Shown one piece after another: positions 24,706-32,830 of a stretch of DNA of 64,000 bases. Source of the stretch: Sphingobacterium sp. N143 (GTDB taxonomy: Bacteria; Bacteroidota; Bacteroidia; Sphingobacteriales; Sphingobacteriaceae); NCBI RefSeq assembly GCF_030325625.1, contig NZ_JACAIS010000009.1:124001-188000 (forward strand), given 5' to 3'. The notes under the pieces were generated by a model that ran no database searches, had not been told where the DNA came from, and saw only the letters and a program-made list of their open reading frames with translations. The first letter of the stretch is position 1. Each line of letters starts with the position of its first letter. The position numbers and the translations under genes were made by a program.

Positions 24706-24748
24706 ACAAAAAAAGCCCTTTCGGTAGGACACCAAAACGGCTATTTTT
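24706..24748 (-). terminator. Terminator of the rpmB-rpmG-DUF4295 operon
   Basis: On the minus strand AGCCGTTTTGG pairs with CCGAAAGGGCT (one mismatch, one wobble), followed by a T-run. It sits just before the ftsY promoter. Confidence 0.75.
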
Positions 24749-24792
24749 ATCGAATTCTTTTTAAAGAAAAACTTTAAAAAAAGGAAATACTA

Positions 24793-24960
24793 CTAGTTAT
24801 TTTTTTGAGCTTCTGCAACTACTTCTTTCACTTTATCGTTGTGAACCATACCTTCTTTGAAAGTATAAGCGCCAGTTTTTGCAGATTTTGTAGTAACAAT
24901 AACCTTTGTAAATTCTTTACCGCCACCTTTTTGTAACGATGCAACTGCTTTCTTTGCCAT
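24793..24960 (-). CDS. DUF4295 family, ribosome-associated small protein
   Basis: A 55-aa basic protein beginning MAKKAVASLQKGGGKEFTKV and containing TGAYTFKEGMVHNDKV. This is the DUF4295 family, found directly after L28 and L33 genes in Bacteroidota. From memory, a protein of this type was reported as an additional large-subunit protein (bL38) in the Flavobacterium ribosome; I could not check that. It lies 53 nt after rpmG and is the last gene of the operon. It is short, which is why automatic callers may miss it. Confidence 0.85.
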   Translation of the reverse strand: MAKKAVASLQKGGGKEFTKVIVTTKSAKTGAYTFKEGMVHNDKVKEVVAEAQKNN

Positions 24961-25013
24961 GGTATATTAATATTTTTACTCAGCCCTCTATTGCAAGCGC
25001 TAAGATGGGTGAA

Positions 25014-25196
25014 TTACTTAATTTCTTTGTGAACAGTAACTTTTCTCAATACTGGGTTGAATTTTTTCAACTCTAAACGCTCAGTTGTGTTCTTTTTGTT
25101 TTTAGTAGTGATGTAACGAGACATTCCCGGAAGACCACTTTCTTTGTGTTCAGTACATTCTAAGATAACTTGTACTCTATTTCCTTTTTTAGCCAT
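25014..25196 (-). CDS. rpmG: 50S ribosomal protein L33
   Basis: A 60-aa large-subunit protein with the typical NRVQVILECTEHK start and TTERLELKKFNPVLRKVTVHKEIK end. It contains only one cysteine (Cys14), so it is the zinc-independent form lacking the CxxC pairs. It lies between rpmB (84 nt upstream) and the DUF4295 gene (53 nt downstream) in one operon. Confidence 0.96.
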   Translation of the reverse strand: MAKKGNRVQVILECTEHKESGLPGMSRYITTKNKKNTTERLELKKFNPVLRKVTVHKEIK

Positions 25197-25280
25197 TGTT
25201 TTACTTTATTTTGAATCCTATGCAATATGTCTAGGATTGAAATTCATGAATAATCTTAATGTAACAGGCGCGATAATCAA

Positions 25281-25514
25281 TTAGATTGATCCTTTAACGA
25301 TAAATTTATTGATCGCTGCTGTAATACCGTTTTTGTTGATAGTTTTGATCGCAGAAGTTGATACTTTCAACGTAATCCAACGATCTTCTTCTGGAATGTA
25401 AAAACGTTTTGTTTGTAAATTTGGATAGAATTTACGTTTAGTTTTAACGTTTGAGTGAGAAACGTTATTTCCTGTTAACGCCGCTTTGCCTGTTAAATCA
25501 CAAATTCTTGACAT
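25281..25514 (-). CDS. rpmB: 50S ribosomal protein L28
   Basis: A 77-aa large-subunit protein: MSRICDLTGK, then NNVSHSNVKTKRKFYPNLQ and RWITLKVSTSAIKTINKNG are the L28 signature. One cysteine is present, so the zinc-binding pairs of some L28 proteins are absent. It is the first gene of the rpmB-rpmG-DUF4295 operon. The spacer to the divergent gene at 25732 contains a T-rich stretch but no clear -7 element for this operon. Confidence 0.96.
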   Translation of the reverse strand: MSRICDLTGKAALTGNNVSHSNVKTKRKFYPNLQTKRFYIPEEDRWITLKVSTSAIKTINKNGITAAINKFIVKGSI

Positions 25515-25687
25515 GATATTATCTTTTTTGTTGTCTTTATTACACTATTTTAATCCTTTGCACTCTCTGCAAAGAGTTTGCAAATATCTATATTTTTTTT
25601 TAGATAAACAACAAGAATCTGGGAATTATTTTTAAAAATAGTTCTGCACAGGAATGGTATAGGCAAAAATAAAGCATTTTATTGTAT

Positions 25688-25695
25688 TATATTTG
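25688..25695 (+). promoter_or_regulatory. -7 promoter element for the membrane protein-recO pair
   Basis: TATATTTG matches TAnnTTTG, 36 nt before the ATG at 25732. Confidence 0.5.
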
Positions 25696-25731
25696 CTCTG
25701 TAAACAAAATAGTTTTCAACAATTCACATTT

Positions 25732-25977
25732 ATGAATAAATACCTACGCAAAGGCTTACGTGAAATAATCATTGGCGTCCTACTAGTTGTCCTTGGGTAT
25801 TACTTAATGGAACAGCGATCTAATTGGTATAAGTTGGCCATGCTTGTCGGTGTCATCGTATTCAGCATCGGCTTCCTTACATTAATTTACCGTCTGATCC
25901 GAAAAGTTGACCGTGAAGCAGTCATCGAAATGCGGGAAGAGTCCCATAAAAAAGAGCAAGAAGAAGATGCTGAATAA
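25732..25977 (+). CDS. Small membrane protein of unknown function
   Basis: An 81-aa protein from the ATG at 25732 (MNKYLRKGLREIIIG). Two predicted membrane helices lie at about residues 9-21 and 29-49, and a charged, Glu/Lys-rich C-terminal tail follows. I do not recognise the family. Its end overlaps the start of recO by 11 nt, so the two are translationally coupled. An in-frame alternative start at 25693 is unlikely because the promoter element lies at its position. Confidence 0.75.
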   Translation: MNKYLRKGLREIIIGVLLVVLGYYLMEQRSNWYKLAMLVGVIVFSIGFLTLIYRLIRKVDREAVIEMREESHKKEQEEDAE

Positions 25978-26689
25978 GACGAGAGGTATTGTTCTAAAAA
26001 CCACAAACTATTCTGAAAGCAGTCTTGTGGCACAAGTATATACAGAGGCCTTTGGCATGCAATCTTACCTGATTGCCGGAGCCCGAAAACCAAAGGCTAA
26101 AATAAAAGCTAATATCTTCCAACCGCTACATTTGCTGGAAGTTGTTGCAACGCACAAGGACAATGGTTCGTTACAGCGTATGTCCGAAGCCCGTCAGGCC
26201 CCGCTGCTTCACGAAATACCCTACGATATTATAAAAAGCTCTCTTGCTCTTTTCTTAAATGAGATATTGTATAAAATTTTGAAAGAACAAGAAAGTGACC
26301 CTTATTTATTTGAGTTTATCCACCAATCCATCCGATGGCTAGATGAAACCCATTTAAACCTGGCTAATTTTCATCTTATTTTTTTGATCAAATTAACCCG
26401 CTTTCTTGGTTTTTTTCCCATTTTATCCAAACAAGCTCTCCCCTATTTTAATCTTCATGAAGCTACCTTTTCAAAGAATCTTCCTGAACACCCCCTTGTG
26501 CTTCAAGAGCCGCATACGTCCATCTTTAGAAATTTAATCCGCGCTGAATATTCAAACTGTGACCAAATAAAAATGTCTCCCGATGATCGGCAATTTTTAT
26601 TGGAAAAATTGCTTGATTTTTATCGGCTACATCGCACTAATTTCAAAGAAGTAAAATCATTATATATTTTAGAAGAGATCTTTCATTAG
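25967..26689 (+). CDS. recO: DNA repair protein RecO
   Basis: Recombination mediator that helps load RecA onto SSB-covered single-stranded DNA with RecR. From the ATG at 25967 it is 240 aa. The N-terminal OB-fold is clear: KTRGIVLKTTNYSESSLVAQ, then FGMQSYLIAGARKPKAK. The C-terminal region is mainly helical and lacks the CxxC zinc pairs found in some RecO proteins. The first codons overlap the upstream membrane-protein gene by 11 nt. The longer frame from 25907 is rejected because it would be inside that gene and lacks family resemblance before MLNKTRG. Confidence 0.92.
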   Translation: MLNKTRGIVLKTTNYSESSLVAQVYTEAFGMQSYLIAGARKPKAKIKANIFQPLHLLEVVATHKDNGSLQRMSEARQAPLLHEIPYDIIKSSLALFLNEILYKILKEQESDPYLFEFIHQSIRWLDETHLNLANFHLIFLIKLTRFLGFFPILSKQALPYFNLHEATFSKNLPEHPLVLQEPHTSIFRNLIRAEYSNCDQIKMSPDDRQFLLEKLLDFYRLHRTNFKEVKSLYILEEIFH

Positions 26690-26796
26690 CATAATTTGTT
26701 TTTCAAAAAATGCTAATTATTTGGTACATTTATTGTAACAAAATCCTTATCAGTTTGATTTACTAACACATATTTTTCACCTAAAACTTAAATTAT

Positions 26797-27297
26797 ATGG
26801 AATTAAAAGAAGTTTTTCTGAAAGTTGTTCGAGACAACTATGCTAATTTTGAGGGTAGGGCCCGCAGAAAAGAATATTGGATGTTTGTCCTTGCCCAGAT
26901 CGTTCTGTATATAGGATTAGCGATTATCGGTGGGATTTTTTCAGTGATCAGTGATACCCTCGGAAATCTGGTATTTGGGCTTATTAGTCTCCTTAGCTTA
27001 GCTCTTCTTATTCCGGGACTCGCCGTTACAGTAAGACGGCTTCATGACACCAATAAATCTGGTTGGTTTATTTTGGTCGCACTGATCCCATTTGTTGGAG
27101 GTTTATATTTGCTTTATCTGGAAATTTTGGAAGGCGATAAGGGACCTAATCAATATGGTCCGGATCCAAAAGCATTGGAAAATGGAACAAACCATCCGTT
27201 TACTCAACAGGCACAAGATCCATTTGGAAGCTCACAGACTCCAAATCCGCCTACGCCACCAACACCTCCAAAAACAGAAAATGATCCCTTTGCTTAG
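26797..27297 (+). CDS. DUF805 family inner-membrane protein
   Basis: A 166-aa membrane protein. The N-terminus FEGRARRKEYWMFVLAQI is the DUF805 hallmark (the arginine-rich turn before the first helix). Three to four hydrophobic helices follow, about residues 28-50, 57-75 and 88-103, with the conserved TVRRLHDTNKSGW and GPNQYGPDP motifs. A Pro-rich tail (TPNPPTPPTPPK) is probably cytoplasmic. The function of the family is unknown. The stop codon lies in the first arm of the long terminator downstream. Confidence 0.88.
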   Translation: MELKEVFLKVVRDNYANFEGRARRKEYWMFVLAQIVLYIGLAIIGGIFSVISDTLGNLVFGLISLLSLALLIPGLAVTVRRLHDTNKSGWFILVALIPFVGGLYLLYLEILEGDKGPNQYGPDPKALENGTNHPFTQQAQDPFGSSQTPNPPTPPTPPKTENDPFA

Positions 27298-27346
27298 ACA
27301 AAATAAAAAGAGCTTTCAGTTGATGAAAGCTCTTTTTATTTTGTCT
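27296..27346 (+). terminator. Terminator with a 23-bp perfect stem
   Basis: Arms of 23 nt at 27296-27318 and 27324-27346 are exact complements around GTTGA. The core AGAGCTTTCA / TGAAAGCTCT is flanked by A and T runs. It serves the DUF805 gene and possibly the convergent small lipoprotein gene. Confidence 0.92.
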
Positions 27347-27372
27347 CCTGCCGCCAGGAGCGACGGCAGCAA

Positions 27373-27573
27373 TTAATGTCTGTGCTTTTTCTGTTGTCCC
27401 GGGGCAAAATCCCTGGCAGATTGCTTTCCATAATATTTCTTTGCCTGTCCAGGAGGCATCCCTTTACCATGCTTATGATGATGCCTGTGCCCATATCCAC
27501 GATGAGTTGAGTAACAGGACGACATGGAGATGATCATAAACACAGAAAAAAACAATAATAATGTACGTTTCAT
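27373..27573 (-). CDS. Small histidine-rich lipoprotein
   Basis: A 66-aa protein with a lipoprotein signal (MKRTLLLFFSVFMIISMSSC, Cys20). The mature part is about 46 residues, extremely basic and rich in His (11 in total), with GHRHHHKHGKGMPPGQAKK and QSARDFAPGQQKK. Similar small proteins in related genera carry the label 'quinol oxidase subunit 4', which nothing here supports. The histidines could bind metal ions. It is convergent with the DUF805 gene. Confidence 0.78.
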   Translation of the reverse strand: MKRTLLLFFSVFMIISMSSCYSTHRGYGHRHHHKHGKGMPPGQAKKYYGKQSARDFAPGQQKKHRH

Positions 27574-27909
27574 CTTTAAACTTAATATTTTATTACCTAA
27601 TACAATTATTGATCCAAAAAAATCATCACTGCCCTAAGGACAAAATCTGCTCAATCTTGATCATGAAAATAAATCGATAGAGACAAGATGAATAAAGTAT
27701 TCCAACTTCAGCAGCTTTATGAAAAATTGTAGTCATAAACCAGTAGGTGACATGCGGCCACTTTATTGGAAAATCGACCGGACAAACGAGCATACGATCA
27801 CAAAACTTTTCTTAGTCACAACAAATAAAAACTATTACTCACTGTATTTAATAAAAAAGCCTATGCTTATCGCACAGGCCTTTTCACAATAAATATATCT
27901 TCAATCTAA
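27574..27909. other. Intergenic region upstream of the lipoprotein and downstream of csp
   Basis: A 336-nt spacer with no plausible gene. It contains the csp terminator near its right end (27853-27884); the rest is AT-rich with no clear promoter for the small lipoprotein. Confidence 0.6.
27853..27884 (-). terminator. Cold-shock gene terminator
   Basis: On the minus strand GCCTGTGC pairs with GCATAGGC (one mismatch) around GATAA, followed by TTTTTT. It lies about 25 nt past the stop of the cold-shock gene. Confidence 0.85.
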
Positions 27910-28101
27910 TTAGATAACTCTTACATTTACCGCATTAAGACCTTTACGGCCTTGTTCAACTTCGTAAGAAACATTATCATTCTCACGAACTTTGTCTACT
28001 AATCCTGAAACGTGAACAAAAATTTCGCTCTCGCCTGAGTTAGGGATGATGAAACCGAAACCTTTGGTCTCATTAAAGAATTTTACTTTACCTTCTTGCA
28101 T
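27910..28101 (-). CDS. Cold-shock domain protein
   Basis: A 63-aa CspA-type protein, one cold-shock domain that binds single-stranded RNA and DNA. RNP1 is KGFGFI near residue 13 and RNP2 is IFVHVS near 27. The Bacteroidota form starts MQEGKVKFFNETKG. The upstream sequence has a TACCTTTA near-match to the -7 consensus. Cold regulation cannot be judged from sequence because no long leader is evident. Confidence 0.94.
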   Translation of the reverse strand: MQEGKVKFFNETKGFGFIIPNSGESEIFVHVSGLVDKVRENDNVSYEVEQGRKGLNAVNVRVI

Positions 28102-28438
28102 GGCACTATAATATTAATTTCCCTAAAGGTATATAAATAAAATCAAAAAACTTAACCTTTTTATTTTTTTTATCCGTTAAACTTTTTCATAAACTTTGGC
28201 TCCAATCTTGTAGCAATGCGATAATAGCAATCGTATTATTATAAAACTTTAAGATAAAACATGAAACAGCCATTGTTTTCCAAGTTGTACGGGTATATGG
28301 ACAAACGACTCCGAATTAGTCCCTCCATTAAACCCGACCATTCACAGAAAGAAATGGCTGTTTGACTAGTATTAATGACATCTGAAAAAGCGCTGTAGCC
28401 TTCAGGTGTAAAACAAACGAACAAACAATTTTATAACA
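28102..28438. other. Intergenic region with a nested palindromic element
   Basis: A 337-nt spacer between the divergent csp gene (-) and the SIMPL gene (+). Most of 28264-28363 folds into a nested imperfect palindrome, described separately. No credible ORF is present; a 61-residue minus-strand frame is almost certainly chance. Confidence 0.6.
28264..28363. repeat. Nested imperfect palindrome, about 100 nt
   Basis: Outer arms AAACAGCCATT (28264-28274) and AATGGCTGTTT (28353-28363) are exact complements. Inside them TTTC/GAAA, CGGGT/ACCCG (28290-28294 with 28332-28336), ATGGA/TCCAT (28297-28301 with 28324-28328) and GACT/AGTC around a 7-nt loop are nested in order. This is the pattern of a structured RNA or a small palindromic element. 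No known family is recognised. Confidence 0.55.
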
Positions 28439-29155
28439 ATGAAAAAATTATTATTAGGTCTAGCTTTTTTAGGTTTGATGACTCAAGTAAACGCACAACA
28501 GATGGTCAACAAAGAATTTGTATCCACAATAGGCCGAGCAGAAGAAGAAGTAACTCCGGACATCATCTATATTGATGTAACCCTCAAAGAATTTTATGAA
28601 AATGGAAATACCAAGAAAAAAGTCGGCATTGACAAATTGGAAAAGGATCTTTTTGACTCTGCGATAAAATCTGGTGTCAAAAAAGAAGATTTTACCATCC
28701 AGAATATCTGGAGTTACAATACCCCAGACAAAAAGAAAAAGGACACCGACATCTTGCTTTCACGGCAGTACCGCATCAAGGTTATAAACCTGAACAACTT
28801 AGATCAACTATTGGATGGGGTTGACAAGGCCGGAATCCAAAGTACTTCCATTGGTGAATATGATTACTCCAAGAAAAAAGAATTGGAAAAAACACTGAAA
28901 ACCAAAGCCGTATTGGATGCAAAAGCCAATGCTCAAATTCTAGCGGAGGCTGCTGGTCAGAAAATAGGCAAAGCTATTGTTCTTTCTGAAACTCCACAAC
29001 AAATTATCTTTGGTGTTCAGCCCATGATGCGCAGCGCCATGTATAAAGGTGCTATGGCTGAAGCAGCGGATCAAGGAGCCGGAAGTGGTCTTGATCTGAA
29101 TATTAAACCCATGAAGGTAACGAGCGAAGTCAGCGCTTCCTTTGAACTTTTATAA
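28439..29155 (+). CDS. SIMPL domain (DUF541) exported protein
   Basis: A 238-aa secreted protein: signal peptide MKKLLLGLAFLGLMTQVNAQ, then the SIMPL domain, recognised by ISTIGRAEEEVTPDIIYIDVTLKEF-like strands and the AVLDAKANAQILAEAAGQKIG repeat near residue 160. Members include BP26 of Brucella and E. coli YggE; their biochemical role is unclear, though some reduce oxidative stress. Its stop is 1 nt before the DUF4112 ATG. Confidence 0.9.
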   Translation: MKKLLLGLAFLGLMTQVNAQQMVNKEFVSTIGRAEEEVTPDIIYIDVTLKEFYENGNTKKKVGIDKLEKDLFDSAIKSGVKKEDFTIQNIWSYNTPDKKKKDTDILLSRQYRIKVINLNNLDQLLDGVDKAGIQSTSIGEYDYSKKKELEKTLKTKAVLDAKANAQILAEAAGQKIGKAIVLSETPQQIIFGVQPMMRSAMYKGAMAEAADQGAGSGLDLNIKPMKVTSEVSASFELL

Positions 29156-29156
29156 C

Positions 29157-29654
29157 ATGCATAGAGAACTATCTCCTGAAGATAAGCGAAAAAAAATAGA
29201 CCAAGATTTCGGTTGGATCAACCGAATATCTTGGTTAATGGACAATCAATTTAAAATTGGTAATTTCCGATTCGGACTGGATCCTATCTTGAATCTAATT
29301 CCTTTTGGAGGAGCCATAGCTGGGTTTGGAACATCTCTGGTACTGGTGATTGCCATGTGGAGAAATGGAGCTAGCCCCAAACTCGTCATCCGCATGCTCC
29401 TAAACATATCCTTGGACGCTATCCTTGGCAGCATTCCTTTTCTTGGAAATATCTTTGACTTTTTTAGCAAAGCCAATGAAAAAAATATCAAACTACTGCG
29501 CGAGCATTATTATGAAGGAAGACATACAGGCTCAGGCATAGGAATAATTGTCAGCATTCTAATTGTATTTTTTGTACTTACCGGCTTAACTTGTTACCTG
29601 ATCTGGCTTTTCTTCTCTTGGGCATTTGCCTTTCTAAACGGCATTTCTTTCTAA
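29157..29654 (+). CDS. DUF4112 membrane protein
   Basis: A 165-aa membrane protein; the motif FRFGLDPILNLIPFGGAIAG is the family hallmark. Two to three hydrophobic helices lie at about residues 46-70, 80-97 and 125-160. The ATG at 29157 is preferred over an upstream in-frame start inside the SIMPL gene. Function unknown; co-transcription with the SIMPL gene is likely because the two are 1 nt apart. Confidence 0.87.
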   Translation: MHRELSPEDKRKKIDQDFGWINRISWLMDNQFKIGNFRFGLDPILNLIPFGGAIAGFGTSLVLVIAMWRNGASPKLVIRMLLNISLDAILGSIPFLGNIFDFFSKANEKNIKLLREHYYEGRHTGSGIGIIVSILIVFFVLTGLTCYLIWLFFSWAFAFLNGISF

Positions 29655-29773
29655 AAAACAGTCTATTTTGTGCACATCCCCACAACAACAATGCTGTATA
29701 TCTAACATCTATTTGATAATTTTGGAACAAATCGTGATGCTTCAAAAATGTCCATCTTAAATATTGCTAGACA

Positions 29774-30142
29774 ATGAGTAAAAAAAGAATATTTGCCTTA
29801 ATTCTAATCGTCATCATGCTCGCGGCGATCCTCACTAATCCGAGCAAAGAAGAGCATGAAAAAATTGTGCGAGCAAAAGCCGAGCAATTGCTCAAAAATC
29901 AGCTCCATGCAAAAGATCAAGCTTTTTTCGGCTTGGGTATGCAGCTTTTTGGAAATAATTTGGTAGACGATTTTGTCCAAAATTCGATTGTTGTGGACAA
30001 TTACTACTTATTTTCATTAACCAAGATCAAATGGCAAGGAACGGAACAGATTATCGGCGGTGGTGCATTTAAGCAAATATGGTTGAGCCCTAAGATTGAC
30101 GAAAAAGCCGACGAGATCATTGCCACGTTGAAAAAAATCTAA
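29774..30142 (+). CDS. DUF4359-like membrane-anchored protein
   Basis: A 122-aa protein with one N-terminal hydrophobic helix (about residues 5-21) followed by TNPSKEEHEKIV, which resembles the DUF4359 start. The rest is a small soluble domain with YYLFSLTKIKW. It may be anchored in the inner membrane with the domain outside. It lies 1 nt before truC, suggesting one transcript, but the functional connection is unclear. Confidence 0.7.
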   Translation: MSKKRIFALILIVIMLAAILTNPSKEEHEKIVRAKAEQLLKNQLHAKDQAFFGLGMQLFGNNLVDDFVQNSIVVDNYYLFSLTKIKWQGTEQIIGGGAFKQIWLSPKIDEKADEIIATLKKI

Positions 30143-30143
30143 T

Positions 30144-30836
30144 ATGCCCTTAGAAATTCTTTATGAGGATGAATCAATAGTGGCCATCAATAAACCTCAC
30201 GGCTTGTTGGTACACCGCTCATCTATTGCACGAGATGCATCCGAATTTGCGCTGCAATTGCTCCGGGATCAATTAGGCAAAACGGTTTATCCTGCCCACC
30301 GCTTGGATAGAAAGACCAGTGGCATTTTGTTGTTTTCATTAAACAAGGAAACGGACCAGTACCTGCAAAAAAGTTTTCAGGAACGCCTTATAAACAAAAA
30401 ATACCTTGCTGTGTTACGAGGTTTTGCTCCAGAAGAAGGGATCATTGACTATCCCCTCAAAAAAGAAGACGGCACAGTACAAGAAGCCCAGACCTTTTTT
30501 CGACTGCTTGCAAGAGCCGAACTACATGTTCCTTTCGGAAAATTTCCAACTTCGCGTTACAGCCTTGTCGAAGCCAATCCGGTCACGGGTCGAATGCATC
30601 AGCTGCGGCGGCATTTTGCACATATTTTTTATCCGATCATCGGAGACCGACCTCACGGTTGCAATAAACAGAACAAGTTTTGGAAAGAAACTTATCAAAT
30701 GGATACCATGCTTTTGCATGCCTCCGAGTTGATATTTAAGCATCCTTTATCAGGCGAAAATATGCACATAAAAGCAGGACTACAACCTGATTTTAAGAAA
30801 GTACTTGAAATCTTAGACTTAAACACACTATGTTAA
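30144..30836 (+). CDS. truC: RluA-family pseudouridine synthase, TruC-like
   Basis: A 230-aa pseudouridine synthase. The catalytic Asp55 is in AHRLDRKTSGILLF, and the upstream LEILYEDESIVAINKPHGLLVH is the RluA/TruC start. Length and lack of an S4 domain fit TruC, which modifies position 65 of some tRNAs; rRNA-modifying RluA is the alternative. The stop overlaps the ATG of the next gene by 7 nt. Confidence 0.85.
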   Translation: MPLEILYEDESIVAINKPHGLLVHRSSIARDASEFALQLLRDQLGKTVYPAHRLDRKTSGILLFSLNKETDQYLQKSFQERLINKKYLAVLRGFAPEEGIIDYPLKKEDGTVQEAQTFFRLLARAELHVPFGKFPTSRYSLVEANPVTGRMHQLRRHFAHIFYPIIGDRPHGCNKQNKFWKETYQMDTMLLHASELIFKHPLSGENMHIKAGLQPDFKKVLEILDLNTLC

Positions 30837-31648
30837 AATTGATTCTCGAAGCATTTATAAGTATATCAGGCATCACCGCAGCTTCTGGTCTGGTTTATAA
30901 CGGAGACGAACTCCATATCGTGTCTGATAATAGCAATTACCTATATAGCTATGACTTGACACGACAACGATTATCCAAAACGCCCTTATTACAATCAGCT
31001 CCAATGGAGAATATTCCCAAAGCAAATAAAATGGATCTGGAAGCGATTGCTTTCGATGGTAATCGATATTATCTGTATGGTTCGGGATCAACAGAAAAAA
31101 GAAATCATCGTTTTATATGGGACGGCAATACAATCATTCAGGAAGATTATAGCAAGATTTATGCTTTCCTGATGGACAAATTCAACATTGCCAAAGATGA
31201 TTTTAATATTGAAGGGGTTCTCCATGCTGCAGACAGGATACTATTTTTTAATAGGGGAAATGGGCCTAGAGGCATAAATGCCATTTTGGAGTATAACACG
31301 AAGTCAAATCATTTATCCCGTTTCGTTCCACTCGAACTACCTCAGCTTGCTGGTATTGCCACTGGCTTTTCCGATGCTACATTGGTAGGAAATGACATTT
31401 ATTTTATTGCAACAGCTGAAGATGTTAAATCAACCTATCTCGATGGTGAAGTTGCGGGTTCTCTCTTAGGGAAAATAGACTTGGACCTTAATTCCAAGCC
31501 TGCTATTGTGGAAATCCCTGAAAGGCATAAATTTGAAGGGATAACCTTAAAAGAGAAAACAGAAAAAGGCTTAGTTTTCCTTCTTTGTGAGGACACCGAT
31601 ACAGAATCAGATGAACTAACGATCTATTCATTGAACGTAAGCAATTAA
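30830..31648 (+). CDS. Beta-propeller-like protein of unknown function (DUF6929-like)
   Basis: A 272-aa protein without a signal peptide. Repeated strand patterns are visible: SGLVYNGDELHIVSDNSNYLYSYD, then LEAIAFDGNRYYLYGSGS, ILFFNRGNGP and FEGITLKE near the end. This spacing of hydrophobic strands and Asp/Gly turns suggests a beta-propeller. I recall similar proteins under the name DUF6929, but cannot verify it. It overlaps truC by 7 nt and is followed by gcvT with its own promoter. Confidence 0.72.
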   Translation: MLKLILEAFISISGITAASGLVYNGDELHIVSDNSNYLYSYDLTRQRLSKTPLLQSAPMENIPKANKMDLEAIAFDGNRYYLYGSGSTEKRNHRFIWDGNTIIQEDYSKIYAFLMDKFNIAKDDFNIEGVLHAADRILFFNRGNGPRGINAILEYNTKSNHLSRFVPLELPQLAGIATGFSDATLVGNDIYFIATAEDVKSTYLDGEVAGSLLGKIDLDLNSKPAIVEIPERHKFEGITLKEKTEKGLVFLLCEDTDTESDELTIYSLNVSN

Positions 31649-31697
31649 ATCGATTGTTCTAAAATAGATTCAGCGTTAGGAATCACGTATATTTTAT

Positions 31698-31705
31698 TAA
31701 ATTTG
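31698..31705 (+). promoter_or_regulatory. -7 promoter element for gcvT
   Basis: TAAATTTG matches TAnnTTTG, 23 nt before the gcvT ATG at 31729, leaving a short leader. Confidence 0.6.
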
Positions 31706-31728
31706 TAGCTGATTAAAACTTAATTTGT

Positions 31729-32811
31729 ATGTTAAAAAATACTGCCCTTTCGGAGACACACATTGCTTTAGGAGCAAAGATGGTCCCCTTCGCAGGCTTC
31801 AACATGCCAGTACAATATACTGGTATCAACGATGAGCACGAAACAGTTCGCACAGGTGTAGGAGTTTTTGATGTAAGTCACATGGGAGAATTCATACTCA
31901 AAGGTGAAAAAGCCCTAGACCTTCTTCAAAAGATCTCTTCCAATGATGTATCAAAATTATACGATGGAAAGGTTCAATATGCATATATCCCAAATGAAAC
32001 TGGTGGTGTGGTTGATGATTTCCTAACGTACCGTATTGATGATAAAACATACTTTTTGGTTGTAAATGCCTCTAATATTGATAAAGATTGGAACTGGATC
32101 TCTAAATACAATACAGAAGGCGTAGAAATGAAAAATATTTCGGATCAGACTTCTCTATTTGCCGTTCAAGGCCCCAAGGCCGCTGATGCTTTACAAGCTC
32201 TGACTGATATCGAGCTGGCTCCAATGGAATATTATACCTTTGCAAAAGGAACTTTTGCTGGTGTAGAGAATGTATTAATCTCCGCAACTGGATATACAGG
32301 CGCCGGAGGTTTTGAAATCTATGTGGCCAATGAAGATGCTCAAAAAGTGTGGGATGCTATTTTTGAAGCTGGTAAAGCTTATGGAATCAAACCGATCGGA
32401 TTGGGTGCTCGTGATACATTACGCTTGGAAATGGGCTTTTGCCTGTATGGCAATGACATTGATGACAATACTTCTCCTCTGGAAGCCGGATTAGGCTGGG
32501 TAACAAAATTTACGAAAGATTTTGTGAACTCCGCGGCTCTTAAAGCCGAGAAAGAGGCTGGACTTAAAAAGAAATTAGTCGGTTTTGAAATGATTGACAG
32601 AGGTATTCCGCGCCATGATTACGAAATTGTCGACGCTGAAGGAAATGTTATTGGTCGTGTTACATCCGGAACACAGTCTCCTACACTAAAAAAATCAGTT
32701 GGTTTAGGTTATGTGGAAAATGCGTTTGCAAAAGATGGTACGGATATCTTCATCCTTATCCGCAATCAGAAAGTGAAAGCAAGGGTTACAAAACCACCAT
32801 TTGTTAAATAA
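31729..32811 (+). CDS. gcvT: Aminomethyltransferase, glycine cleavage T-protein
   Basis: The T-protein transfers the methylene group from the aminomethyl-lipoyl arm to tetrahydrofolate, releasing ammonia. The 360-aa length is standard. The N-terminus has LGAKMVPFAGFNMPVQY and the folate-binding VFDVSHMGEF; GLGARDTLRLEMGFCLYG near residue 223 and the C-terminal RVTSGTQSPTLKKSVGLGYV complete the family pattern. gcvP lies 13 kb away on the other strand. A terminator follows directly. Confidence 0.97.
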   Translation: MLKNTALSETHIALGAKMVPFAGFNMPVQYTGINDEHETVRTGVGVFDVSHMGEFILKGEKALDLLQKISSNDVSKLYDGKVQYAYIPNETGGVVDDFLTYRIDDKTYFLVVNASNIDKDWNWISKYNTEGVEMKNISDQTSLFAVQGPKAADALQALTDIELAPMEYYTFAKGTFAGVENVLISATGYTGAGGFEIYVANEDAQKVWDAIFEAGKAYGIKPIGLGARDTLRLEMGFCLYGNDIDDNTSPLEAGLGWVTKFTKDFVNSAALKAEKEAGLKKKLVGFEMIDRGIPRHDYEIVDAEGNVIGRVTSGTQSPTLKKSVGLGYVENAFAKDGTDIFILIRNQKVKARVTKPPFVK

Positions 32812-32830
32812 TCGATACGATATATTATAA

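Noticed and set aside
28239..28424. 61-residue minus-strand frame
   Set aside because: It covers the nested palindrome, has no family resemblance, and its composition looks random.
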